Shown: positions 51,860-61,420 of the stretch, piece by piece
Numbering within the stretch: position 1 is the stretch's first letter
Layout of the letters: each line of letters begins with the position of its first letter
Origin: Eubacteriales bacterium
GTDB lineage: Bacteria; Bacillota; Clostridia; Lachnospirales; Lachnospiraceae
Reading direction: 5' to 3'
Assembly: GCA_030524545.1 (NCBI GenBank)
Contig: JAUNGM010000010.1
Span: forward strand, 1 to 64,000
Length of the DNA: 64,000 nucleotides
Position numbers and translations under genes: made by a program
The notes under the pieces: generated by a model
The model's input: only the letters and a program-made list of their open reading frames with translations
Told to the model about the DNA's origin: nothing
Database searches by the model: none

Positions 51860-52840
51860 ATGTGTACGGCAGTGACATACAGGACAAAGGATCATTACTT
51901 TGGGCGGACACTGGATTATGAGATTTCCTATCATGAAAATGTGGCGGTGACGCCGCGGAATTATCCGTTTCATTTCAGGAGGATGGGAAGTCTGGAGAAG
52001 CATTATGCCATGATCGGAGTAGCGGCTATGGCGGGGGATTATCCGCTCTATTATGATGCAAGCAATGAAAAAGGACTGAGCATGGCCGGGCTGAATTTTC
52101 CGGGGAATGCGGATTATAAGGAGGAAGTGCAGGGGAAAGATAATGTAGCACCGTTTGAGTTTATTCCGTGGATTTTGGGACAGTGCAAAACGGTGAGGGA
52201 GGCCAGAGGGCTTTTGGAGCATATTAATCTTCTGAATCTGAATTTCAGCGGGGATATGCCGCTGGCAATGCTGCACTGGATCATTTCTGACAGAGAAGAA
52301 TCCATCACCGTAGAGTCCATGAAGGACGGATTAAAGGTTTATGAAAATCCGGTGGGAGTCCTGACAAACAATCCGCCGTTTGATTATCAGATGTTTAATC
52401 TGAACAATTATATAAGTCTGACCAGGGAGGAACCGGTGAATCGCTTTTCCGGCGAAATTTCCCTTGAAACCTATTGCCGTGGGATGGGCGCTATTGGCTT
52501 GCCGGGGGATCTCTCTTCTTCCTCACGGTTTGTAAGGGCAGTATTTACAAAGATGAATTCCGTGTCGGGAGATTCGGAGTCAGAAAGTGTCAGCCAGTTT
52601 TTTCATATTCTTGGTTCCGTGGAGCAGCAGAGGGGCTGTGTGCATTTAGGAGAAGGGAAATATGAGATGACAATTTATACTTCCTGCTGTAATACGGATA
52701 AAGGAATTTATTACTATAAAACTTATGAAAACAGCCAGATTACGGGAGTGGATATGTACAAAGAGAATCTGGAAGGAACAGAGGTAGTCAGCTATCCTCT
52801 GATAGAAGGTCAGCAGATTCGAATACAGAATGAAAAATAG
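51860..52840 (+). CDS. bsh: Bile salt hydrolase (choloylglycine hydrolase)
   Basis: 326 residues. After removal of Met1, Cys2 (MCTAVTYRTKDHYFGRTLDY) becomes the N-terminal nucleophile. Arg16, Asp19, Asn79 (GLNFPGN), Asn170 (LTNNPPFDYQ) and Arg223 (SSSRFVRAVF) match the catalytic set of bile salt hydrolases; GAIGLPGDLSS is typical of the BSH rather than penicillin acylase branch. No signal peptide, so cytoplasmic: it deconjugates imported glycine- or taurine-linked bile acids. AACGGAGG precedes the start. It has its own terminator. Bile salt import or export partners are not adjacent. Confidence 0.93.
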   Translation: MCTAVTYRTKDHYFGRTLDYEISYHENVAVTPRNYPFHFRRMGSLEKHYAMIGVAAMAGDYPLYYDASNEKGLSMAGLNFPGNADYKEEVQGKDNVAPFEFIPWILGQCKTVREARGLLEHINLLNLNFSGDMPLAMLHWIISDREESITVESMKDGLKVYENPVGVLTNNPPFDYQMFNLNNYISLTREEPVNRFSGEISLETYCRGMGAIGLPGDLSSSSRFVRAVFTKMNSVSGDSESESVSQFFHILGSVEQQRGCVHLGEGKYEMTIYTSCCNTDKGIYYYKTYENSQITGVDMYKENLEGTEVVSYPLIEGQQIRIQNEK

Positions 52841-52856
52841 ACTGTGCAAAAGGAAT

Positions 52857-52899
52857 ACATCCGGAAGAGACAATGTCTTATTTCCGGGTGTATTTTTGT
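52857..52899 (+). terminator. Terminator of the bile salt hydrolase gene
   Basis: ACATCCGGAA pairs with TTTCCGGGTGT (one G-U), inner AGA/TCT pairing, followed by ATTTTTGTTTTT. Confidence 0.8.
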
Positions 52900-53003
52900 T
52901 TTTCGGGAGAATGAATTTAACAGAAAGAAACCGGAGATGTGCGATAATACAGATAACAGAAAAGAACGTGAAACAATAAAAAATTGAAAAAGGAGGGCAG
53001 CGT

Positions 53004-53960
53004 ATGAAAAGAAAAGCAGTTGTTTTTTTAGCAATGATCCTTACCGGAGCCGGACTGTTCGGGATGAAGGAAGCGGGCATGGAAAGATTGGTATGCGCAG
53101 CAGAAAAGGAAACGGAAGAGACAGAGATTTCAGCACAGAGCGGGGAAGTACAGAACAGCGTTCCAAAGCCGCAGATGTCCTACGAGGAATATCCGCGGAT
53201 CGATGGTTCCCTGGCCTGTGTACCGTTGTGTGAAGCACTGGCGGTGGAGATGACCGGCTGTACTCAGGCACAGGCAGAAGAAACGATGGCGGATTTTACC
53301 AATACGAATCCCTGTTATCTGCTTCTTGCGGAAGGAGGGACAGATATTCTTCTTGCCTACGAACCTGCAGAAAGTACGAAGAATGAGCTGGATAGTTATG
53401 AACCTCTTGACGTACGGCCGGTGGGAAAGGATGCGCTGGTTTTTATCGTTAATGAGGACAATCCGGTGGAAAGCCTGACGCAGCAGCAGGCGTATGATAT
53501 CTATACCGGAAAAATTACCAGCTGGAGCGAGGTTGGAGGCAGTGACATGGAAATCAAAGCGTTCCAGCGTCCGGAGACCAGCGGCAGCCAGACCATGATG
53601 CGCAAGCTGCTCATTGGTGATGCAGAGATGGCAGAGGCAGAAACAGAGATGATCGCAGCAGGCATGGATGATATTATCAATGCATTGAAGGAATACGACA
53701 ATTCCGCGAATGCATTGGGCTACTCTGTTTACTATTACGCCTCGGAAATGTTCAAACAGCCGGGACTGAAGTTTCTGCAGATAGACGGTGTGGAGCCATC
53801 CAATGAGACGATCAAAAGCGGAGAATATCCGCTGATCAATGAGTTCTATTGTGTAACGAATGAGCAGTCCTCTGACAGGGCAAAGGAAATCAGGGAATGG
53901 CTGCTGTCTGAGGACGGACAGGAGTTTGTGGAGGGATGCGGCTATGTTCCGGTTATGTAA
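53004..53960 (+). CDS. Secreted PstS-like substrate-binding protein, orphan
   Basis: 318 residues. Signal peptide 1-33 (cut near VCAAE), no lipobox. RIDGSLACVPLCEALAVEM, VFIVNEDNPVESLTQQQ, IYTGKITSWSEVGG and FQRPETSGSQTMM are the PBP-like (PstS) motifs; TSGSQTM resembles the phosphate-binding loop. No pstC, pstA or pstB is near. As it lacks transporter partners it may serve as an extracellular sensor or scavenger. GGAGG lies 7 bases upstream. The next gene overlaps its end by 17 bases. Confidence 0.85.
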   Translation: MKRKAVVFLAMILTGAGLFGMKEAGMERLVCAAEKETEETEISAQSGEVQNSVPKPQMSYEEYPRIDGSLACVPLCEALAVEMTGCTQAQAEETMADFTNTNPCYLLLAEGGTDILLAYEPAESTKNELDSYEPLDVRPVGKDALVFIVNEDNPVESLTQQQAYDIYTGKITSWSEVGGSDMEIKAFQRPETSGSQTMMRKLLIGDAEMAEAETEMIAAGMDDIINALKEYDNSANALGYSVYYYASEMFKQPGLKFLQIDGVEPSNETIKSGEYPLINEFYCVTNEQSSDRAKEIREWLLSEDGQEFVEGCGYVPVM

Positions 53961-55422
53961 AATGGCAAAGATTTTTCGGCTGCTGTCGTTGGGAATCTGT
54001 CTGGCAGGAATTTTGATTACGGGAACAGGGCAGCAGTGTATGGCATCTGAGATGGTTTCTGAAGAGTGCAAAGCAGAGAATCCCGGTACTCCGGCACTTT
54101 GTAATGAAGATGAGTATATCCTTTTGTCAACAGGAAATAATTATGCGGAGATTTATGACAGTCATGGTATCTGCGTGGGAAGCTGCAGGGCTTATCTGGA
54201 TGACACCTACGGCGCAGCGACAATAAAGAATAATACTCTTTTGGATTATATGGATGGTGACACGATTGCAGTATACAGTATGGCAGACCTGAAAACGGTT
54301 CTGGAATTTCCGGGAGGTGAGTATTATATTCAGATAAATGGAGATGTTTGTCTGGCGACGAACAGAAATACAGGCCGGGTTTGCTTATATGACTGTCATG
54401 GAGAATTGTTGTACGGCTCCGGGGAAAGTACATGGACGGAAGACGAATATCAGGGGCGGCTGATGGTACTGGATCATGGATATTTGATCGGGTCATGCAG
54501 AGTTACAGATGCGGGTACGCTTCCGGCTATTGGACCGGTATGGCTGAGCATTGATGGACAGGAAAAACGGGAAGTCACAGATTTTTATCTGACAGAGGCG
54601 TTTGCAAATTGGGAGACACAGGAATTCGGGGACTATATTCTGGTTTATAACTGGGAGACTGAGACAGGAGCAGTATATGATCTGGATGGGAAGGCTGTTT
54701 TGGATCAGATAGAAACGTACCTGAGTCCATACACAGATGATAGCTGGTTTTACAGCTATAATTATAATATGAAGACTGCGCTGGTATTTCAGAATGTGGA
54801 TGATATGTATACGGTTTACAATACGCAGCTTCAGGATTGTGCAATGTTTCCCGCTTTAGAGACGGAACGCTGGGCTCTGGGTTATGCTGCCGGATTTATA
54901 AAAGGAGCATCTTATCAGCAGCTGGAGGGAAATACCTGCGATGGTTTTGTACGGTACAATGACAAAGCGTGGTATCCCTATGCGGAAACAGGAGAAGGGT
55001 ATCTGGTATATGCAGACGGACAGCAGATCCTTGTGCCGATGCAGGAGGGCCAGGATCTGAATTCTTTTAATGAAAGATATGCCATGGCCGGTTTCTATGA
55101 GAACGGGGTGTATCTTACACGCCTGCTTGACCGGAAGACAGGTGATATTCTGATGGATTCCTGTTGGGAAGAGAACGGCGGCATTTCATTTGAAATCGGA
55201 AAGGATTATTGTATTATTACGGAAACGAATTGGGATGGGGACGACTGTCAGACATCCATTACCATACATGACAGCGAAAACCAGATATGTTACAGCTCAG
55301 ACAAAGCCAGCGCAAGAACGTGGAAGAATGGTTATATCGTAATGAAGAGAGGAATTTATCACGGAATTGCAGATATTGAAGGAAACTGGATCGTGAAGAC
55401 CATCTGTAGAGCGGAGGAGTAA
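53944..55422 (+). CDS. Secreted protein of unknown function, coupled to the PstS-like gene
   Basis: Start taken as the ATG inside the PstS-like stop region (MFRLCKMAK), because GGAGGG lies 8 bases before it; an ATG six codons later (MAKIF) is an alternative. 492 residues. Signal peptide about 1-30. The rest is repeated short beta strands with YDxxG or YDLDG turns (IYDSHGICVG; VYDLDGKAVL; IHDSENQICY), suggesting a beta-propeller-like fold. No family recognised. Its translation is probably coupled to the PstS-like protein. A coding-like stretch in another frame directly after the stop raises the possibility that the C-terminus was truncated by frameshift. Confidence 0.65.
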   Translation: MFRLCKMAKIFRLLSLGICLAGILITGTGQQCMASEMVSEECKAENPGTPALCNEDEYILLSTGNNYAEIYDSHGICVGSCRAYLDDTYGAATIKNNTLLDYMDGDTIAVYSMADLKTVLEFPGGEYYIQINGDVCLATNRNTGRVCLYDCHGELLYGSGESTWTEDEYQGRLMVLDHGYLIGSCRVTDAGTLPAIGPVWLSIDGQEKREVTDFYLTEAFANWETQEFGDYILVYNWETETGAVYDLDGKAVLDQIETYLSPYTDDSWFYSYNYNMKTALVFQNVDDMYTVYNTQLQDCAMFPALETERWALGYAAGFIKGASYQQLEGNTCDGFVRYNDKAWYPYAETGEGYLVYADGQQILVPMQEGQDLNSFNERYAMAGFYENGVYLTRLLDRKTGDILMDSCWEENGGISFEIGKDYCIITETNWDGDDCQTSITIHDSENQICYSSDKASARTWKNGYIVMKRGIYHGIADIEGNWIVKTICRAEE

Positions 55423-55871
55423 GGGCAGAGTATGTTGCTGTTTATGCCGAAGGCGTGGACAGTAACCGGAATATGGTTTGCATGACAGGAATTTCATATA
55501 TAGCAATTGACTTACAGGAAGCCAGGTGATAGACTTAAAACATCGAAGTTTTGAATATTTTAAAAATTCGGAATAAATTTATGAAAGGAGCAGCAGTATG
55601 AACGGATTGGGTTATACACCGATTTGCAGCAGCAGTGCATTGTCAAAAACAAACACTTTTGTTCATTTACGGGATTACTGCGCTCTTTTTAGGATAAATC
55701 TACCTTATCGCATGCTTCTGATCTGAAGGAGCAGGCATAAGAGTTGTCCGTATGGAGGCAGTAATTTCTGATACAGTTTGGTCACTATAGAGGTGAACAG
55801 GCTGTTTTTTATTTATATTTATGAGATTTATGAGTTTCATAATCATGAAAAAATGAAAAGAGGAATTACAG
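55423..55871. other. 449-base region with one small ORF
   Basis: It holds an out-of-frame coding-like tail (to 55529), a 42-codon ORF at 55598-55726 and a leader for the MFS gene. No terminator or RNA gene was recognised. Confidence 0.5.
55598..55726 (+). CDS. Small 42-residue ORF
   Basis: Begins MNGLGYTPICSSSALSKT and ends RINLPYRMLLI, with a good ribosome site (GAAAGGAG, 7 bases before ATG). Two cysteines; no membrane helix. Not recognised. Only the ribosome site and intact frame support it, and it may be a chance ORF or a remnant. Confidence 0.3.
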   Translation: MNGLGYTPICSSSALSKTNTFVHLRDYCALFRINLPYRMLLI

Positions 55872-57071
55872 ATGAATCCAAATTTAAGACGAAATATAAA
55901 ATTAGACTATTTGAACACCTTTATTACAAATCTAAATATGCAAAGCTTTGTATGGGTGCTTTATCTTACATATTGTCATATGAGTCTGATGCAGATTGGT
56001 ATATTAGAGGGAATTTATCACGCAACAGGCATCCTTTTTGAAATTCCTTCCGGTGCTTTGGCGGATCTTGTGGGCAGAAAGCGAAGTATGATACTCAGCC
56101 GTATTTGTGTAACTGTTTCCTGCATTATTATGATGTTTTCCAGAAGCTTCTGGCTTTTTGCGGTGAGTTTTGTGTTACAGGCATTGGGTAATAATCTGAA
56201 CTCCGGTTCAGAGGAGGCTCTTGTTTATGACAGTATGAAATGCCTTTCGGAAGAAAACATGTATAGGAAAGTAAATGGACGAATCAATATGCTTATAGAA
56301 ATTTCCCAGGCAATCGCAACAGTTGCCGGGGGAATTTTGGCAGAGTATTCTTATTTCTGGTGTTATGCTGCATGTGTAGTCATTTCCCTTTTAGCTGTTC
56401 TTCCGGTTCTTTTTATGATTGAGCCGCCTGTTGCGGCAAATTCCGGTAAGAAAGAACCGTTGGACGGATTTCGGACGGTAATCCGGCATTTTGAAGTCAG
56501 TTTTGAGATTTTGGCGGGAGATTTACGGATTTTAAAAATCATCACTTATTTTTCTATTGTATTTGCGTCATACACACTGCTGTTTTTTTACAGCCAGCAG
56601 TACTATTCTGATTTCGGTTACAGTAAAATTGAGATTAGTGTTATTTTTCTTCTGGCCGGGATTTTTTCCTGCTTTGGAGCATTATTGAGTAACAGGCTAT
56701 ATTGCAGGCTGGGAGAGAAAATTTCTGTTATTTCGTCACTCAGCATAGCAATGACGCTCATTTGCTTCGGTTTCAGAAAACCGGCGATATCGATAGTGGC
56801 ATTTGTAATAGCCGGTTTTTTTAATTCGGCATTGTATCCGGTGGAGTCGGAAGCTTTAAATGCTCTGATTCCTTCTGAACAGCGGGCAACATTGATATCC
56901 GTAAACAGTATGCTTTTTTCTGTGATGATGATCGTTATGTTTCCCATCGCCGGGGCATTGGCGGATCAATGGGGACTGCCATGCATTCTCAGGATGCTTG
57001 GAATATTATTATTGCTTTTTGTGTCCGGGTGGAACAAAATAGGGCATAGGCCTGTCTTAAGCGTGTTTTAA
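55872..57071 (+). CDS. MFS transporter
   Basis: 399 residues, about twelve helices. Start MNPNLRRNIKL follows AGAGGA. The motif-A-like loop GALADLVGRKRSMILSR lies between helices 2 and 3; charged central loop about residues 195-215. Resembles MFS drug or metabolite exporters of Firmicutes. Substrate unknown. The MATE gene follows after 67 bases on the same strand. Confidence 0.88.
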   Translation: MNPNLRRNIKLDYLNTFITNLNMQSFVWVLYLTYCHMSLMQIGILEGIYHATGILFEIPSGALADLVGRKRSMILSRICVTVSCIIMMFSRSFWLFAVSFVLQALGNNLNSGSEEALVYDSMKCLSEENMYRKVNGRINMLIEISQAIATVAGGILAEYSYFWCYAACVVISLLAVLPVLFMIEPPVAANSGKKEPLDGFRTVIRHFEVSFEILAGDLRILKIITYFSIVFASYTLLFFYSQQYYSDFGYSKIEISVIFLLAGIFSCFGALLSNRLYCRLGEKISVISSLSIAMTLICFGFRKPAISIVAFVIAGFFNSALYPVESEALNALIPSEQRATLISVNSMLFSVMMIVMFPIAGALADQWGLPCILRMLGILLLLFVSGWNKIGHRPVLSVF

Positions 57072-57138
57072 GCAATCCGAAAGGAGCTGGGCAGTAAAGA
57101 AAGATATGCTATAAATGACCGAAAGAGGGATGAGGATC

Positions 57139-58494
57139 ATGAATGAAGCAGAAAACAAACAATATGAAAAGATGACGCAGACGCCTGTCTGGAGGCTGGT
57201 TCTGATGCTTGGACTGCCTACGACGGTGAGTATGCTCATAACCAATATTTATAACACGGCAGATACGTTTTATGTAAGTAAGATCAGTGTTTCGGCAAGC
57301 GGGGCTACAGGAATCGTGTTTGCACTGATGGCAATCCTGCAGGCATTTGGATTTATGTTCGGGCATGGGGCAGGGAGCAATATCAGCAGGCTTTTGGGTG
57401 CGAGGAAAGTGGAACATGCAAATATTTTTGCCTCCACGAGTGTCTTTCTGGCCCTTGCGGCCGGTGCGGCGATCGGAATTCTGGGACTGCTCTTTCCTGA
57501 ACCTCTTATGCGGCTTCTGGGCAGTACGGACACCATTTTGCAGGAGGCCAAAATATACGGAACCTTTATTCTGATCGCAGGCCCGGCTATGACCGTAGGC
57601 TGTGTGCTGAATAATATTCTGCGCTATGAAGGCAGGGCTGCTTTTGCAATGGTGGGGCTGACGACAGGCGGTGTTTTGAATATGATGCTGGACCCGGTTT
57701 TTATCTTTTACTGCCATATGGGAATTGCAGGAGCCGGGTTGGCTACAGCTCTTTCCCAGTATATCAGTACCGTAATTCTGCTGATGCCGTTTCTGAAAGG
57801 GAAAACCGTTACAAGGATTCGTATACGCTATATTACACGGGATATCTCCGATGTAAAAAATATTATGCTCACAGGACTTCCGAGTCTGGCGCGTCAGGGG
57901 CTGAACAGTATTTCCACCACTTTGGTGAATGTTCAGGCGGCGGCCTACGGCGATGCAGCGATCGCAGCTATGAGTATTGTGGGAAGATGCGGCAATCTTC
58001 TGTTCAGCTTCGCCCTTGGGATTGCCCAGGGCTTCCAGCCGGTTTGCGCGTTTAACTACGGTGCAGAGAAATACGGCAGAGTAAAAAAAGCTACATGGTT
58101 TACAATCTTCATGGGAATGGGAATCCTGGGTGTACTGTGCACTGGCTGCTATATCAATGCACCGGCAATCGTGCATCTGTTCCGTGATGAGGAGGAGATC
58201 CTGCAGACCGGAACCGGAGCGCTTCGGTGGCTGTGCGGATTTTTATTTGTCCTGCCTGTGTCCGCAGTGGGAAGTATGCTGTTCCAAAGTATTGGAAAGA
58301 AGGGCAGGGCGCTGTTCATTGCTTCCATGCAGAGCGGGCTGATCGTGATTCCGCTGCTTCTTGTACTCCCTCATTTTCTGGGACTTACCGGAATCCAGGT
58401 GGCACAGCCTATGGCTTACCTGGTGTCCGGAATCGTGACTGTGCCGGTGGTGCTGGGCTTTTTCAGAGAGCTGGGGAGTACGGCGAGGAATTAG
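57139..58494 (+). CDS. MATE-family exporter
   Basis: 451 residues from MNEAENKQYEKM (GAGG close upstream; an ATG 8 codons earlier is possible). Twelve helices, start LVLMLGLPTTVSMLITNIYN, GHGAGSNISRLLG and second-half LGIAQGFQPVCAFNYGAEKY match the MATE family, closer to the NorM/DinF-like branch of Clostridia. It is the second MATE gene in this window and differs clearly from that at 21338-22666. Confidence 0.9.
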   Translation: MNEAENKQYEKMTQTPVWRLVLMLGLPTTVSMLITNIYNTADTFYVSKISVSASGATGIVFALMAILQAFGFMFGHGAGSNISRLLGARKVEHANIFASTSVFLALAAGAAIGILGLLFPEPLMRLLGSTDTILQEAKIYGTFILIAGPAMTVGCVLNNILRYEGRAAFAMVGLTTGGVLNMMLDPVFIFYCHMGIAGAGLATALSQYISTVILLMPFLKGKTVTRIRIRYITRDISDVKNIMLTGLPSLARQGLNSISTTLVNVQAAAYGDAAIAAMSIVGRCGNLLFSFALGIAQGFQPVCAFNYGAEKYGRVKKATWFTIFMGMGILGVLCTGCYINAPAIVHLFRDEEEILQTGTGALRWLCGFLFVLPVSAVGSMLFQSIGKKGRALFIASMQSGLIVIPLLLVLPHFLGLTGIQVAQPMAYLVSGIVTVPVVLGFFRELGSTARN

Positions 58495-58575
58495 ATATGT
58501 TTTTAGATATTCCTTTTGTTGACGTTTATACATTATTTTGGTATATTTATACAATACCGTATGAGACTGTACAAT

Positions 58576-60129
58576 ATGGCTAATGAAAAAGAAAAAAGGA
58601 AGGGGAGATATGCTGTGGATTATGGTATTTTAAGTCTGCTGCCTCCAATTGTGGCTGTTGTTCTGGCAATCAAGAGTAAAAATGTAATCTTTTCACTTTT
58701 TTGCGGAGGATTTACCGGTGCGCTGATCCTGTGTATGTGGAATCCGTTTGCGGCAGTGAAGTCTATGATCGGGGATTACTTTTTTATCCAGCTTACGGAC
58801 AGCTATAATGCAGGCGTGATTGTACTTGTTATTTTTATCGGCGGATTTATCAAGCTGATGGAGAAGTCAGGGGGTGCCCAGGCATTTGCAAAAGGCGTAC
58901 ATAAGGTGATCAATACAAAACTGAAAGCACAGTTGTGTGCATGGCTGGGAGGTATTTTGATCTTCTTTTCGGATTTGGGAACACCGCTTCTGGTTGGCCC
59001 GGTTTTCCGGCCGTTGTTTGACAAATTAAAGGTGTCGAGGGAAAAGCTTGCGTGGATTCTGGACTCAACTTCCTCTCCGGTTGCGATCCTGGTTCCGTTT
59101 ATCGGATGGGGCGTTTATATTATGGGACTGATTCAGAGTGAGTTTGCTAATCTGGGAGTGGCAGAATCGGATTATACGACATTTGTACAGGCGATTCCGT
59201 TCCAGATTTATTCGATTCTTGCAATCATCATGATTCCGCTGGTTGCTGTGACGAAGAAAGACTTTTCCCAGATGAGAAAGGCAGAGCTTCAGGCACAGAA
59301 AAATCCCGTACCGGAAGAAATGGAAGATCATTATGTACCGGAGGTGGATGAGAAAGGGTACTCCCTTGGAAATGCGAAGCCGATCATGGTGCTGCTTCCG
59401 ATCATCACGGTGTTCGTAGTACTGTTTGTGAATCTGGTTCCGCTTGGATTCCCATTTAAAAAGGTGGACGGAAATACCTTTCGTGTAGCTCTTACCATGG
59501 GATATTTCCTGGCATCCCTGGTATTGATGGCGATGATTCTGCTGTTTAAGGTAAAAAATGCCCATGATACTTTTAAGATTTATGTAGACGGTATGAAAGG
59601 CATGACCGATGTAGCGATTACATTGGTTCTGGCGTGGTCCCTTGGAACGATGATCAGCAATCTTGGGACAGCGGAATTTATTATCAATTTCCTGAAGAAA
59701 GCAAATTTCGCAACGGGTCTGATACCTGCGTTTATCTTCCTGTTTGGTACGTTTGTATCTTTCTCTACAGGAAGCTCCTGGGGAACCTTTGCAATCATGA
59801 TGCCGCTGGCGATTCCTATGGCAAATGCATTCGGCATTCCCTATGCAATCTGTGTGGGAGCGGTACTGTCAGGCGGTCTGTTCGGAGATCACTGCTCACC
59901 GATTTCGGATACCACGATTTTGTCATCTACAGGTGCAGGATGTGACCTGGTTGACCATGTGAAGACGCAGCTTCCATATGCATGTGTGAATGGAGTGATT
60001 GCGTTTGTTTCCTTTATTCTTGCGGGATTTACCAGGAGCCCTCTGTGTGTGGTGTTTGCGGTAGTCGTTCTGCTTCTCTGTATGTTTGCGTGGAATAAGG
60101 CGGAGAATGGAAAAGCAGCAAATGAATGA
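58576..60129 (+). CDS. NhaC-family Na+/H+ antiporter-like protein
   Basis: Start taken as MANEKEKRKGRY (517 residues); no clear ribosome site is visible, and upstream in-frame starts exist. About eleven helices. FFSDLGTPLLVGPVFRPLFD, SFSTGSSWGTFAIMMPL and FGDHCSPISDTTILSSTGAG are the motifs of the NhaC/Na+:H+ antiporter superfamily; related proteins exchange malate-lactate or tyrosine, so the substrate is not certain. Confidence 0.88.
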   Translation: MANEKEKRKGRYAVDYGILSLLPPIVAVVLAIKSKNVIFSLFCGGFTGALILCMWNPFAAVKSMIGDYFFIQLTDSYNAGVIVLVIFIGGFIKLMEKSGGAQAFAKGVHKVINTKLKAQLCAWLGGILIFFSDLGTPLLVGPVFRPLFDKLKVSREKLAWILDSTSSPVAILVPFIGWGVYIMGLIQSEFANLGVAESDYTTFVQAIPFQIYSILAIIMIPLVAVTKKDFSQMRKAELQAQKNPVPEEMEDHYVPEVDEKGYSLGNAKPIMVLLPIITVFVVLFVNLVPLGFPFKKVDGNTFRVALTMGYFLASLVLMAMILLFKVKNAHDTFKIYVDGMKGMTDVAITLVLAWSLGTMISNLGTAEFIINFLKKANFATGLIPAFIFLFGTFVSFSTGSSWGTFAIMMPLAIPMANAFGIPYAICVGAVLSGGLFGDHCSPISDTTILSSTGAGCDLVDHVKTQLPYACVNGVIAFVSFILAGFTRSPLCVVFAVVVLLLCMFAWNKAENGKAANE

Positions 60130-60508
60130 GATACTGCTGATAGAGCGCTCAGTGGAAAAACTAAAGGATTAGGGAAAGGATACACCTTGCATCTTTGTCC
60201 GCGGGGTATGCAGCGAAGCGGACGATGATGATTTACGGAAATTAAGAAAAGCCATTTTATGATTTAAAAGTCATAGAATGGCTTTTTCTATCTGTCAGAT
60301 GAAAGGAAGCTCCGGTAAAGGTTCTTCTGCGTCGATTTTTGTCGAACGAAATAGGATTTACAAGAGCAGTATGTTCTTATATAATAAATATGTCTAAGAC
60401 AATTCTTGTGTATAATCTTTGGTCATCATGCCGGCAATTCACATGAAATCAAACAAAATTCACACTATTTATTTTGAAGGAAATGTATTATACTGAAAGG
60501 AGAGATGA
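60130..60508. other. 379-base intergenic region
   Basis: Contains the terminator at 60246-60290 and an AT-rich leader before the next gene, whose ATG follows AAAGGAG. Nothing else recognised. Confidence 0.6.
60246..60290 (+). terminator. Terminator after the NhaC-type gene
   Basis: GAAAAGCCATTTTATGA pairs with TCATAGAATGGCTTTTTC. Its left arm GAAAAGCCATTTTAT recurs exactly in the terminator at 61354. Confidence 0.8.
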
Positions 60509-61339
60509 ATGGAAGAGGGAAAAATTCAGTGGCATCCTGCCTTTGGAGCTGCCCTGCGGATTGAATTGGCAGAAGAGCTTGAGAAAGTGCAGATTGAAGA
60601 GGAACATCTATTGGGAAAGAGTCCTTTGCAGATAGATATTGTTTTATTGAAAAAGAATCCAGGGGAAAAAATCGTCAAAAATATAGGAAGGATTTTCAGA
60701 AGCTATAATATTATAGAATACAAATCCCCGGACGATAACCTGAGTATCCGGGATTTTTATAAGGTGTATGCCTATGTCTGCCTCTATCAGGCAGAAGAAA
60801 AAAAGAAGATTGCACCGGAAGAATTGACGATTACTTTTGTCTGCAATCATTATCCCCGTAAGATGCTGAAGCATATTACCAGAAAAAGGGGAATGAAGGT
60901 TGAGAAGGTAGAAGCAGGAATCTACTATCTGCAGGGAGATTTTTTTCCAATGCAGCTCATTATTACAAAGAAATTAACAAAGGATAAGAACTATTGGCTG
61001 CAAAGTCTGCGGAAAGACTTGACGCCAGGTGGAGAAATACAGGATCTGATAGAACAATATGAACCGAACAAACATGAATCCTTGTATCAGGCAGTGATGA
61101 ATGTAGTCATGCGTGCAAACTGGGAGGCAGCAGAGGAGGAGAGGAAAATGTGTGAAGCTTTGAAAGAATTATTTGCAGAAGAGATAGCTGAAGGAGAAGC
61201 TAAAGGTATGGCCAAGGGGGAGGAAAGGTTTGGAAAACTGAATCTGCTTCTTTTGGAGAAGGGACAGTATGAAAGCCTGAAGAGGGCATCCGAAGATAAG
61301 GACTATCGGGAAGCTCTTTTTAAAGAATTCGGCATATGA
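60509..61339 (+). CDS. Nuclease-fold protein (PD-(D/E)XK-like) of a Lachnospiraceae family
   Basis: 276 residues. Begins MEEGKIQWHPAFGAALRIEL. SPLQIDIVLLKK followed by NIIEYKSPDD gives a D...ExK core typical of PD-(D/E)XK nucleases. A charged coiled segment (EEIAEGEAKGMAKGEERFG) and end REALFKEFGI resemble the tail of the Rpn-type protein at 2052-3011. The family is frequent and multicopy in this group; sometimes misnamed in databases. Function unproven; DNA cleavage is an inference from the fold. Confidence 0.7.
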   Translation: MEEGKIQWHPAFGAALRIELAEELEKVQIEEEHLLGKSPLQIDIVLLKKNPGEKIVKNIGRIFRSYNIIEYKSPDDNLSIRDFYKVYAYVCLYQAEEKKKIAPEELTITFVCNHYPRKMLKHITRKRGMKVEKVEAGIYYLQGDFFPMQLIITKKLTKDKNYWLQSLRKDLTPGGEIQDLIEQYEPNKHESLYQAVMNVVMRANWEAAEEERKMCEALKELFAEEIAEGEAKGMAKGEERFGKLNLLLLEKGQYESLKRASEDKDYREALFKEFGI

Positions 61340-61353
61340 TTTCTGTTTTGTGT

Positions 61354-61400
61354 GAAAAGCCATTTTATACTCCAGAGGGGGGTGTAAAATGGCTTTTTTT
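61354..61400. terminator. Terminator between the nuclease-fold and AraC genes
   Basis: GAAAAGCCATTTTATACTCC pairs with GGGGTGTAAAATGGCTTTTTT. It serves the plus-strand gene and probably the convergent AraC gene. Confidence 0.8.
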
Positions 61401-61420
61401 CAGATAGTTTCAAATATCTG

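Noticed and set aside
53130-54071. 313-codon open frame opposite the PstS-like gene
   Set aside because: Shadow; the composition mirrors the plus-strand coding sequence.
57109-58176. 355-codon open frame opposite the MATE gene, rich in His and Cys
   Set aside because: Shadow of a clear MATE coding frame; no start signal or known motif.
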